Part shown: piece after piece, positions 1 through 10,488 of the stretch
How positions within the stretch are numbered: position 1 is the first letter of the stretch
Layout: every line of letters begins with the position of its first letter
The notes under the pieces: generated by a model
What the model was told of the DNA's origin: nothing
What the model saw: the letters and a program-made list of their open reading frames with translations, nothing else
Database searches by the model: none
From: Corallium rubrum
Taxonomy: Eukaryota; Cnidaria; Anthozoa; Scleralcyonacea; Coralliidae
Direction: 5' to 3'
Assembly (NCBI GenBank): GCA_964035015.1
Contig: CAXIUP010000090.1
Coordinates: forward strand, 425,501 to 489,500
Length of the DNA stretch: 64,000 bases
Made by a program: the position numbers and the translations under genes

Positions 1-52
1 CTGGTTAGAATCCATCCTGGTATCTATATTTAAGAATAAAGGAAACATCCAT

Positions 53-1868
53 CAGGGGCGGATTTAGCGTTAGTCAAATAAGTCATACGACTAAGGTAAA
101 AAAATCGGCAAGAAAAAATAATTATCGTATATCGTTCTTCCCTCAGTCTCGACTCTCGAGATCGCCGAGATAATCGATTAGGTGAGACTGCCGACCGGCA
201 TTTCAACCCGCGCCGCGCGGTTGACTTTGTTCTTTCTCGACGGATTTGAGCCTATTTTATCAACCGCTGTGATTGGTTGAATTTATAAATTAGCTTTTAT
301 AGCGACCTGTGATTGGTTTGCCGAGTGTTCGCCGGATTTCTTTGTCTTTCTCGACGGATTTAGACCCCTTGTATCACCCTTTCTGATTGCCTTAATTTTT
401 CAATAGCTCTTTATCAAGAGCACGGATTGGTTTAGCGGCGTTTTACTTTGTAGTTCTCGACGGATTTGTGGACTGACCAGTGATCGAATCTGACTTACTA
501 ACTTGGGTTCTTTCGTTTGAACATGGCTTTGCCTAATACAAACGTGATAGATCTTGATGTATTCGCTTTGAGGGCAACGACGAGATGTGTTGCGAGAGAT
601 TTAAAAAACGGCAAGTTTAATACCGTCGACTCGAGGGTCAACAAGCGAAGGATGCGTTGCGCAAAGGAGCATTTTTAATACTAAGATTGGCAAGACGCTT
701 CAAAGGAATTTTGGCACTGAGATATACGTGGTAATATACGCCAACAATGACAAGAAGAAACCTCGTGCTGCTCTCAGGTAAGCAGATTTTCTGCCTTAAT
801 TATTCTCTAGTTTCTTTAAGTTCGTTCAACGTATAAAGACGTATAAATTCTACATGGAATTTTAATAATACGACAATAACAACCTTCGCCACGATTGAGA
901 CCACATGGCATGTCTTCAAATGAAAGGCGACCTAATATTATTGTTTAGAATCTTATTTATATATCTACGTGTTTGTAGCGCAAGTAGCTCAAATTCATTC
1001 AGGGTTTTCCCTTCTTGTATTTGTTTATATAAATGGTTTGAAAACTTAATTGAATATTAATATGATTTTGAGACTAGCATTGTAGCAAGAATTGAAATAC
1101 AAGCTAAAGGATTTTGTCAAGATTGGATAATGTAGTCTACTTCATAAATTCATAAAATAGATAGTGAGGTCTGGCAATCATAATTATGTTATTTTATTTG
1201 AGAGACCATAGTTAGGGCCTGTTTCCAAGGTAGAGTTACCCCTACCTTGTTTGGTTAACCACATCTAATAGAGTTGGCCAGGTAAAATTTGTCCTGGGTA
1301 GGTGAGTTATCCCTACCAAATGCATTTACAAGGACAAAACATAACCCAGCTACATAGGGTAGCACCCGGGTTACCCTAGTGCACGTCCTTGTAAATACGA
1401 CAAACAAAAAATCCCACAGGAAATGTATGAGAGCTAGGGTAACCATTGTGCTAGAGTAACCCAGTGGCTAGGATAATACCTCCTTGTAAATAAGCCCTTA
1501 ATATAGAGACTGAGTCAGGCCTACAACGTTTTTGAATTTGACCTAGTATTTAAATGTTTTAGGTCTGAGGCATCTGGGAATTGCCTATACAGCTCTGTTT
1601 CGAGCAATTCCATGGAGTGAAATGGTCTAACCTGCAGTATGGTTATCAGTTTCATATAAAAATATTTGAAGTCATGAATCTTATTAAATATTTGAAGTAG
1701 ATGTATTGTATCTGTTGTTTATTTCTTGGTTAAAATAATTAAATCTGCTAAAATTTTCTAGGGCCGGGGTGCATGACCACCACCCCAGCACACCCTCCCC
1801 CCCCCCCCCCCCCACCTAGAACCCAAATATTTTGGACTAAGGTGACAAAAATCCTAGATCCGCCCCTG
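53..1868. mobile_element. hAT-like DNA transposon, non-autonomous, inserted in the LINE
   Basis: The ends are inverted: CAGGGGCGGATTTAG at 53-67 and CTAGATCCGCCCCTG at 1854-1868, a classic hAT-type terminus. The 5-bp sequence TCCAT occurs immediately outside both ends (48-52 and 1869-1873), and removing the element plus one copy restores the LINE reading frame. Inside, there is no transposase ORF. A short possible first exon (523-678) starts MALPNTNVIDLD and is followed by a good splice donor (CTCAG/GTAAGC near 776). A poly-C run lies near 1796-1813. A 5-bp duplication is unusual for classical hAT (8 bp) but is reported for the hAT5 group. Confidence 0.8.
215..480. repeat. Three diverged direct repeats with TTCTCGACGGATTT cores
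   Basis: The core TTCTCGACGGATTT occurs near 234, 349 and 456, spaced about 105-115 bp. Each copy is accompanied by a GATTGGTT box (reverse CCAAT) and an AT-rich stretch. It lies just upstream of the possible exon at 523, so it may be a promoter repeat of the hAT-like element. That role is inferred. Confidence 0.6.
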
Positions 1869-1873
1869 TCCAT

Positions 1874-2874
1874 GAGTGTGAAAACTATAGAAGGCATATG
1901 ACAAAATTAATAGAGGAATGATCCCACCAGTACTACGACAGTACAACGTCCCGGAAGAACTGATAACCATGGTGATGGCGCTGTACAGAACACCGAGCAC
2001 GCAAGTGAGAACATGCTTTGGTAAAACCAAGTCATTTGAAGTGAAAGTAGGCTTACATCAGGGCTCAGCTCTAAGCCCACTGTTGTTCATAATACTGTTG
2101 GATTACATCAGTAAGCAGTGCCCAATGGAGTGAGGACAGAAGGTCATCTATGCTGACGACATCGCACTGGGAACCAACGTAGCAGAGGAATTACAACAAG
2201 CAGTAGAGAAGTGGTACAATCAACTGGCAGTACATGGTATGCGGATGAGCAAGGCAAAAACGGAAGTACTAGAAATCTCAAGCGGACAGCCAGTACCACG
2301 ACTGCAGATTACAGTGGACGGACAGCAACTGAAGCAAACAACAGCCTTCAGATACCTAGGAAGTTGGCTACATGAGAGTGGAGATCTGGATAGAGAGGTA
2401 CAGGCAAGACCGCAGGGAACAGGGAACACATGGAGGAATGTAAGCGGAATAATATACGACAAACGGATGCCAATGAGGCTGAAGACGCAGGTGTACAAAA
2501 CGATGGTAAGACCGGTGATTCTATATGGGGCAGAGACGTGGGCAGTGAAGGAAGAACATGTGAAGAAATTGGAAGTAGCGGAGATGAGATGTCTACGAGC
2601 CATTAGAGACATAAGGCAGGAATTGAAGGTGGTGGAACTAAGAGAGAAGATACGAGAAAGCAGGTTGAGATGGTACGGACACGTGAAGAGAATGGAAGAG
2701 ATGGAGTTTGTTAGATGGGCAGCGGAGCGCAGGGAATCAGGAACAAGGAAGAGAGGACGACCGAGAAAGCGATGGATGGATTGTGTTCGGCATGACGGGA
2801 GAGTGGTGGAACTGGACAAAGTAGATGACAGAATAGAGTGGAAAGAGGTGTCGAGACGACCCGACCCCCCTTGA
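1874..2874 (+). pseudogene. RTE-like reverse transcriptase, broken
   Basis: Two open segments (1918-2133 and 2239-2874) plus the joining sequence give the RT fingers/palm and thumb. GLHQGSALSPLLF is RT block 4, and YADDIAL (about 2149-2169) is the catalytic Asp-Asp box. It is followed by a thumb region with FRYLGSWL and a C-terminal RLRWYGHVKRM and GRPRKRWMDCV segment. A stop codon after CPME (2131-2133) sits just before the YADD box. The N-terminal endonuclease lies off the window or is lost. The stop and the missing blocks make it non-functional. Confidence 0.8.
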
Positions 2875-2884
2875 GGGGACAAAC

Positions 2885-2886
2885 GA

Positions 2887-2982
<96 letters not shown>

Positions 2983-2984
2983 CT
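2885..2984. repeat. (GAT)n microsatellite, LINE tail
   Basis: About 33 uninterrupted GAT/ATG units follow the LINE stop codon and a short GAGGGGACAAACGA 3' UTR. The array ends exactly where the DIRS-like terminal repeat begins. The poly-histidine ORF read on the minus strand here is only a translation of this array. Confidence 0.95.
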
Positions 2985-3044
2985 AAATAGTTATTTTTAA
3001 AGGCGGGAAGCAATAAAACCTTTATTGGTATGCCAATAATTCCT
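2981..3044 (-). repeat. DIRS-like terminal direct repeat, 3' copy
   Basis: This 64-bp block, containing AAAGGCGGGAAGCAATAAAA, matches 43514-43577 in the same orientation with a single mismatch (2990 versus 43523). One copy lies 3' of the recombinase and the other 5' of the SGNH ORF. That fits terminal repeats of a single element rather than two independent insertions. Confidence 0.8.
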
Positions 3045-3542
3045 TTATCGCTTCCCTTTATTGAATTTAATCCTGCGAATTGTTTGTCAAGTTGAGCTCC
3101 ATTTTCTGTGCTGTAATAGTAATAAACCAGACAGAGACCATTTGGGAAAATTATGGCTATGTGCATAATAATAAGCACATAGCCGCTTTATTGTAATTGA
3201 TTGTGCAATAATTAATATGAGAAAATATTAAACAACGTGCTCAGAAGAGGTGGGGGTATTACTAACGCCTCAAGTCTCCTTGGGATAAAGGAGACAAACC
3301 CCACCCCAACTTGACAAACCATTAGCAGACCGACCTACAATATTGAAAACTACTAAAAGAATAGAATAACCTGACGGAAGATAAAATAAGTGATAGAAAG
3401 TAGATGTGCATAACAAACCTTGCCCCTGCATTGGTTTGAGAGCCATAAAGATTAAGTTCGTGAGGTCACACACAAGCCTTGCCCCTGCGTCGGCTTGCGC
3501 TTAATATATAATTACTGCCATAAAAAAGAAAAATAACCCTAA
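3045..3542 (-). other. DIRS-like element 3' non-coding region
   Basis: No ORF with recognisable homology. It holds a short hairpin, GGCTATGTGC...GCACATAGCC at about 3152-3184, and two copies of a GCCTTGCCCCTGC-like segment (near 3414-3428 and 3475-3488), plus CCTTGCCCC at about 3559. Non-coding terminal repeats are expected downstream of the recombinase in this order. Nothing else is assignable. Confidence 0.5.
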
Positions 3543-3925
3543 TCAACTGAAATGTGAACCTTGCCCCTTGTGTACAAGCGTAATCGATACCCAAACCCCA
3601 CCTCCAGACTCTCGTGCGTATGTACCAAGATGGGGTGTGCGAATATATTTTTTAAATGCGTCAGATTTCCAACGACCCATCAGCCGTATTAAGTAAGTAG
3701 CCGCACCGATGCGAAAACTATGACCTTTATATTTAGCCGAGTCTAACTCACACCGCCGAAATACCATAGCGAGATAGTTTGTGAAAAGTACTCGAGAGAC
3801 GGCGCGGCCATCAATAGTTCGAAAATTCGAATTAAAAACGAAATGTGAAAATTGGCTGTAAAGTTTCCAGGCCCGGCGATAAGTGGGTATCGATGACGGT
3901 TGTAAACTCGACTTGAGAAGTTTTG
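3543..3925 (-). pseudogene. Tyrosine recombinase, internally deleted
   Basis: In one frame the minus strand reads a core-binding N-terminus (SSLQPSSIPTYRRAWKLYSQ). About 40 residues later it reads the C-terminal catalytic box GHSFRIGAAT, then GRWKSDAFKKYIRTP. HxxR and the final Tyr region are visible. The middle of the protein, including the first catalytic Arg and about 140 residues, is absent. The usual linker between GAAT and the LGRW motif is also shortened by roughly ten residues. The enzyme would normally integrate the circular cDNA. The deletions make this copy dead. Confidence 0.8.
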
Positions 3926-3928
3926 ATG

Positions 3929-4456
3929 TTATATTGACCAGTTCTGTGGCTGAAGATGGTCTGGAATGACTGTTGGTGATGAGTGTACACCTACTGAGGC
4001 TAGCTGTTTGAACTTGGAAACCTGTAACCGAGATAAAGAGTCCGCTAAAACATTTTGAGCACCAGGTACGTGCCGTGCACGAAATAAAATATTATGCTTC
4101 AAACAGGCTAGCACCAGCTTGCGCACAAAGATCATAACGGTCGCATCCCGAGATGTAGCTTTATTAATAATATCAACCAATGCCGCATTATCAGTAAAGA
4201 AAGTAATACGCTGATTTCTCAACGCCTTGCCCCAAACAAGGACACTAATGACCATGGGATAAAATTCTAAGATAGTGATATTAAATGTTTTCCATTTATC
4301 TGGCCAAGCACCGAAAAACCAACTATAACCAAAAACAGCGCCGTAGCCAAGGCTATCGGCGGCATCTGTGTAGAGATTTAAAGTCGAGGAATCGAGCCGC
4401 AAATCACTAAGAAAAAACGCGCGACCATTGAAACCCTCTAAAAAAACGTTAACCAA
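3929..4456 (-). pseudogene. RNase H domain of DIRS-like pol
   Basis: DAADSLGYGAVFG holds the first catalytic Asp, TFFTDNAALVDIIN the second Asp region, and HVPGAQNVLADSLSRL the C-terminal H...N..AD motif. This is typical of the RNase H that follows RT in DIRS and Ngaro elements. It is out of frame with the upstream RT: a run of seven T near 4440 in place of about five breaks LTF-LEGFNG. It lies directly downstream of RT and upstream of the recombinase. Confidence 0.85.
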
Positions 4457-5646
4457 CTATGAAGGTCAGCCTTGACAGATTTTATAAGGTGAATAAAATC
4501 ATGGGCTGACTTGATACCTTTAGTGAGATCGATAAGACGCCGTAGAAAAGCGCGGCCAGGGACAACAACTGAGCATGCAAAATTAAGAAGACCAGTTAAG
4601 GACTGTATTTCATGTAACGTAATCTTTTTGCGGCGCAAAAATGACGAAATCAATAGTTTACTTTTAGTTGTCTTGTCCTCAGGCAATCGCGCCTCCATAT
4701 GTAAAGTGTCTAACTCAATCCCAGCGAACGAAAGAATTTGTTGTGGTCCGACGTTTTTTTCCGGAGCAATAGGCACACACAAATATTCGCAAAGAGATAA
4801 GAAAGCAGCAAGGTTAATACGACATTGGTGATAAGAAGTAGCTGTCATAAGATAATCATCAAGTATGTGGATAAGATGCGAAATATTAAGATGTTTCTTA
4901 GCAACCCATTCAAGTGCAGTGCTAAAAATTTCAAATGTGCAACACGAAGACGCACAGCCCATAGGCACACACCGGTCAAAATGGTATTTCCCTTGCCAGG
5001 AAATTCCTAAGAGATCGTAATTGGCAGGCCGTATAGGAACGATGCGAAAAGCACTTTTAATGTCAGTTTTTGCTAAATAACTCCCTCGCCCTGTTCGCTT
5101 GATTAATGCAATGGCGTCGTCTACACGAGCATAGGTTACAGTAGTGTGTTCCTGGACAATACCGTCGTTAATTGGATAGGACAAGTGATGAATCAAGCGG
5201 TATTCTCCCGGAGCCTTCTTAGGAACAACACCCAAAGGAGACACACGAAAATTAGCGAACGGAGGTTGGTCGAAAGGTCCGGCCAGCCAATAGGCGGCTA
5301 ATTATTTTGAAATTTTGGCAATAACAATGTCTGGGTTGTGTTGAGCGGACAGTAGGTTATTTACATAAAAGGAGGTACGCGAACCTTGAAAATGAAGAGG
5401 AAAACCAAACATAAAACCATCGTGTAAGTATGAGGTCAATCCGGCATCGTATCCACATAGGAGAGGAATGAACTTATTGATTTGAACTGGCGGCGGCGGA
5501 GGACGAGTTACTTGTGAATCGAGAGGGACGAAAATTGCATTTGGACGCTGGGTGTACTGCCCCACATTTAGGGCATTGATGTTTGAAATTGCAGCCATGA
5601 CAATCGACCCCGCGATGAAATTTGCGACAAAAACCTTTGGGCACAA
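4438..5646 (-). pseudogene. DIRS/Ngaro-like reverse transcriptase
   Basis: From 5244 down it shows SPLGVVPKKAPGEYRLIHHL (RT block 1/2), YLAKTDIKSAFRIVPI (block 3 with catalytic Asp), FDRCVPMGCASSC (block 4) and HILDDYLM (the DD box; LDDYL is the DIRS form), then FAGIELDT. An N-terminal extension, 5646-5302, carries a proline-rich stretch and LLCGYDAGLTSYLHDGF. It is in frame but separated by a TAA at 5300-5302 where Glu is expected (ISK-stop-LAAYWLAGPF). Copies cDNA in the host cell. Inactive here because of that stop and the frameshift into RNase H. Confidence 0.85.
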
Positions 5647-6592
5647 ATTGGCCAGACGGAGAAAACGGTGCGCTGGTGCGCATCCCTTGCGGTTTTAAAT
5701 GGCGCGAATTATGGAACTGTTGTGCCCGCCTCCAAAGTTCCCAATGCGTAGTCCCCCACGGCATCTCAGCATGGTTATTTTGGCGCAAGGAGCGAAACTG
5801 TGTGTCCTAAAATCTCCAGTCCCCACCCCGCGCAGCCAAGTCACGAAATACCTCGCCATACTTCATTAAAGCCGGAGCTTCCATCGGAAATTTACTGGTG
5901 TAAACACCGACAAAAATTTGAAAGGCAGAGGTCCATAACTCGATGGTAGAAATGGACCTGGCTTTTTGAACAGGTTCTAAAGCTAAAGTAGGAACGGTAG
6001 AGCCTTGTTGAGCACTAAGAGACAGGTGATACTTGGTATCCCCTGTCCCAGAGCTGAGTAACAAACCAAAATAAAAAAATTCATTGGACCAAATTTTGGC
6101 CTTCAATTTTGCGCTCACTTGAGCTTCTATCGGAATGCTGACTGAATTAAAATTTTTCATACCGGATACAGATGTTGATGCAACCTGGACGAAATTCTCG
6201 CCAGAGATATGTTGCAGAGCAGTTGCCACAGGCCCTTGCACAGTGGCATCTGCTCTTGCAGTCATACCCGAGGAAACCAAAGGAATTTCCTGAGCGTCCG
6301 TGGTCGAGGTGGACGAAGACGAAACGGGTATCATGGGAGTAGGTAATTGTAACGTGGCAAGGACTGCTTGCGAGACGGCCGATACAATACGCTGGATATT
6401 GGCGTCAGGTAAGACGTTGGAGCAGGCCACCACTCTGTCGACGGTCGAAACTGTACGGTCATCCGCGAGCAGGGAAATTGCTGGATTTTCATCTGGCGTT
6501 GCTGTTACAGCTTCTCGGCGGCGAGATGTTGGTCGTGCACTACTTCGAGGTACACTACGTTGAGAACGGTTATTACGACGCGTGGCAGGCAT
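5474..6592 (-). pseudogene. DIRS-like gag with CCHC zinc knuckle
   Basis: The ORF starting at 6592 (MPATRRNNRSQRSVPRSSAR, very basic) runs to a TAG at 5807-5809. The same frame continues as DTQFRSLRQNN...MPWGTTHWELW and ends with CHGCNFKHQCPKCGAVHPAS, a Cys/His knuckle. The stop replaces a residue in an otherwise conserved stretch (GGDWRF-stop-DTQFR), so it looks like a nonsense mutation. Gag would package element RNA. The first 260 residues are Ser/Thr-rich and low in recognisable motifs. Confidence 0.75.
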
Positions 6593-6834
6593 GGTTCTGA
6601 AAGAAAAACTAAATCAGAGCGCAGACGTGCAGAGCAAAGCTTTATAGAAGCCAATATGCACCATAAACGACAATTACATAGACGTTGTAAGACAGACATG
6701 TAACACAAATTAAATGCAGCAGGGTAATCATGGCATACAACATGGTAGCCGCAAATTGAAACCCCATAATGCTGCGACGGCACATCGGGCAATCAGAAAA
6801 CAACTGGATACTGCTCCATCCCAACGTATATTGA

Positions 6835-7215
6835 TTTCAATGAACACATTGTGAGCCATCTGAAAACAGTGAAACTGCTCCAACCCAACAATGCGATAAA
6901 ATATTCATGTTCAAGTAAAATTCGTGGGCCATCTGAAAACAGTGAAACTGCTCCAACCCAACAAAGAACGAAAATATTCATGTTAAAGTAAAATTCGTGA
7001 GCCATCTGAAAACAGTAAAACTGCGCTAACACAAAATACAATAAATTAAACATTTATGTTCAATAAATAATTGTGGGCCATCAGAAAACGGGTGAACTGC
7101 TCCAACCCAACAATTATCAATATATTAAAAACGTACAGGACAGAACCTGTGCATAAACATTGAAATCTCAACGTGGGCGATCTGAAAACAGCCAAGTTGC
7201 TCTGGCCCATATGAT
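6835..7215. repeat. Five ~75-90-bp tandem repeats in the DIRS-like leader
   Basis: Copies of GGGCCATCTGAAAACAGTGA followed by ACTGCTCCAACCCAACAA start near 6852, 6928, 7001, 7076 and 7166. Spacing is 73-90 bp and divergence grows toward 7200. They lie upstream of gag in the element's own orientation. The ORFs across them on the minus strand are translations of the repeat. Role unknown; leader repeats can be promoter or packaging units. Confidence 0.8.
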
Positions 7216-7317
7216 ATAAGTGGTAGTCGTATTAAATAACAATTAAGCATGGACTGACACATAGTATCACGATTAAAGAATGTCAAATTAAATTGGCAAC
7301 ATAAGAATTTAATCTGC

Positions 7318-7323
7318 CATATG
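7318..7323. other. Target-site duplication CATATG, left
   Basis: CATATG precedes TATGGGCGGCCGT here and follows ACGGCCGCCCATA at 42461-42466. The word is palindromic, so part of it could be terminal repeat rather than duplication. Six bp agrees with what I recall for IS3EU-type transposons. Confidence 0.65.
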
Positions 7324-8235
7324 TATGGGCGGCCGTGACCACCAAAAATACTACGGTAGTGAAACAGAATAGCCTATTGCAAAACGACTCAGCAAGAACA
7401 CAAATGACTCATCTTAAATTCAAATTACTTAACGTTTCGTAGTGGAATGACTGATGCTAAACAGAAATTATTGAACACAATTAGAAATGACATAACAGCA
7501 CACGACCAAATGACTCAATTAGTTGTAAAATGACTCAACTAGTTGTGAAATGACTCAACTAGTTATCAAGTGACTCAACTAGTTGAGAAATGACTCAACT
7601 AGTTATCAAATGACTTAACTAGTTATCAAATGACTCAACTAGTTGTGAAATGACTCAAGTAGTTGAGAAATGACTAGACTAGTTATCAAATGACTTAACT
7701 AGTTATCAAATGACTCAACTAGTTGTCAAATGACTTAACTAGTTATCAAATGACTCAACTAGTTATCAAATGACTCAACTATATATCAAATGACTCAACT
7801 AGTTATCAAATGACTCAACTAGTTGTGAAATGACTCAAATAGTTGTGAAATCACTCAACTAGTTATCAAATGACTCAACTAGTTGTGAAATGACGCGACT
7901 AATTGTAAAATGACTCAACTAGTTGTGAAATGACTCGACTAATTGTAAAATGACTCCATTACTTGTCAAATGACTTGACCTGTTGCGGATCACGACAGCT
8001 GGCCGAACGTAATTTGTATCGGTTTAATGATTAACGGTGGAACGTATGGAGCTGTCACGTCAATCAATGTGTCATCAAACGACTCAACCAAAATTGAAAC
8101 GACTCAACCAAAATTGAAACGACTCAAAAGTGAAAGGACTTAAGAAAGCAGCAGGGGGCTTCAAAATCATCTGTAAACTGCCATGCAACTTCCGACCACG
8201 AGGGATTTTCCACCAAAATTTTCAGTCAAATCAAG
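7324..8235 (+). repeat. Left terminal inverted arm of the integrase/HECT transposon
   Basis: Matches the reverse complement of 41500-42460, including unique stretches such as GGTTTAATGATTAACGGTGG (8031) and CCGACCACGAGGGATTTTCC (8194). The arm contains the minisatellite array at 7495-7990. Confidence 0.85.
7495..7990. repeat. 20-bp minisatellite TGACTCAACTAGTTATCAAA, left arm
   Basis: About 24 copies. Most hold TGACTCA (a perfect AP-1/bZIP consensus) and ACTAGT. Variants alternate ATCAAA and GTGAAA at the unit end. The inverse array is at 41750-42275. Subterminal arrays like this usually bind the transposase; the bZIP reading is only sequence coincidence until tested. Confidence 0.9.
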
Positions 8236-8345
8236 GTTATTTTTAATGCTCGTCGACAATAGCTCTTCTAAGATCAATAGATAAAGCTTTTCCAATCTCA
8301 TAGGACCTTCCGCGTTTGCTTCATAATTATTATCTCATACTTGGG
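8236..8345 (-). repeat. 110-bp block also present inverted at 24860-24975
   Basis: The reverse complement (GAGATAATAATTATGAA, then GCAAACGCGGAAGGTCCTA and CTATTGATCTTAGAAGAGCT) matches 24867-24975 with a few indels. In the 24.9-kb copy it encodes a short ORF resembling a transposase helix-turn-helix start. Here that frame is broken. In the right arm the corresponding position lacks this block, so it was inserted or moved in the left arm. Confidence 0.75.
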
Positions 8346-9205
8346 CCGTTGTAGACTGTGCGCTGAGTATATATGACAATATAAACCATATATATGCGCT
8401 GCTCGCAGTTATATTTAAGAATTTGATATTCTTTGACCATTATCAAGATCATGTATATAATTCACTAATCATATATATTCTCATTTGCGACAGATATGAA
8501 TAACTATACAATGGAGCTACGTAATGCAGTAGAACAAATTATCATGATTCTACAACAGTCGTCAAGGAAAGAGGATCATGAATTGTGTGTGACAAGACTA
8601 GAAATCCTATGCGATAATGCATTAGCTAATGATGATATCCCAATTCAAATTGTTGATATTTTGAATCAAGCTAAAAATTTTCTTCAAAATAACATTCACA
8701 CAGAACGAGAATTTAATTCATATGAAGCGCCTTTAGAAAGACAACAAAGACGAGGAAGACCTAGGTTTGTGATTTCAGAGGAATAATTGCGGTTTTTTAC
8801 AGGTAAATATATATTATAGATCCATTATTCACATACTTCTTGAATTCATTAAAAATTCATTTATAAAAAAGCAAAGGGAACTTATGACCCATGTCCGATC
8901 TGTAGAGTATGTGGTATTCTGACATAAGAAGCCTCATGAAAATATGTTTTTCTTAGAGAATGGATTTACGCAAAACGATATGGCGTTGATGTTGGGTGTC
9001 AGTAAGCGTACTGTGGAGAATCGTCTGGCAGAGTACAACATGACAAATCGACAACGGTTTAGTGACATCGATGACCAGTCACTTGATGCATACGTTCACC
9101 GTATCATTGCACATTTTCCTAGATCAGGTTTATAAGTTTTTCATTGTGTGTGTAGTACGTGTCTTTTAATATTTAATATTTAGTTTAAACTCTATGTGTC
9201 TATAG

Positions 9206-10335
<1,130 letters not shown>

Positions 10336-10488
10336 TTTGATTTGAGATCTTTATTTAAACACTGTTGTTTTATCAAGTATTAACACAATAGTATAAATAC
10401 AATAAATATTATATACTTGCTCTTCCTAAAAGCCGTGTGCTATAATTAGAATATATATATATACAAATACTTATAAATAAAGAACATT

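Larger units (their letters stand above)
1..2982 (+). mobile_element. RTE-like non-LTR retrotransposon remnant, 5'-truncated by the window edge
   Basis: A LINE reverse transcriptase reads on the plus strand with a C-terminal segment ending in a GRPRKRW motif, which is common in RTE-type LINEs. Its 3' end is a long (GAT)n tail, as expected for RTE tails. The first 52 bases encode an RT start region (IFKNKGNIH) that continues at 1874 with ECENYR, so the two parts were contiguous before the hAT-like element landed between them. The RT region is degenerate, with internal loss after ECENYR and a stop near 2133. The clade assignment is from motif memory; jockey-type alternatives are less likely. 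Confidence 0.75.
2981..7323 (-). mobile_element. DIRS/Ngaro-like tyrosine-recombinase retrotransposon, 3' part
   Basis: Reading on the minus strand, the order is gag, reverse transcriptase, RNase H, then a tyrosine recombinase, with no integrase or protease. This is the gene order of Ngaro-type elements. The 5' part, with an SGNH hydrolase ORF and promoter, is at 42461-43577, displaced about 35 kb by a nested DNA transposon. A 64-bp direct repeat (2981-3044 and 43514-43577, one mismatch) bounds the two parts, as expected for the split direct repeats of this order. The uninterrupted element would be about 5.5 kb. Every ORF has at least one break. Confidence 0.8.

Noticed and set aside
2711-3178. 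ORF with a long poly-histidine tract on the minus strand
   Set aside because: It is a translation of the (GAT)n LINE tail. There is no conserved sequence on either side.
7318-7323. CATATG as unambiguous proof of a 6-bp duplication
   Set aside because: The word is its own reverse complement, so it could be the outermost part of the inverted arms. The insertion is instead supported by the interrupted DIRS-like element.
7495-7990. CRISPR array
   Set aside because: Units are contiguous 20-mers without unique spacers, the host is an animal, and the inverse array exists in the other arm.
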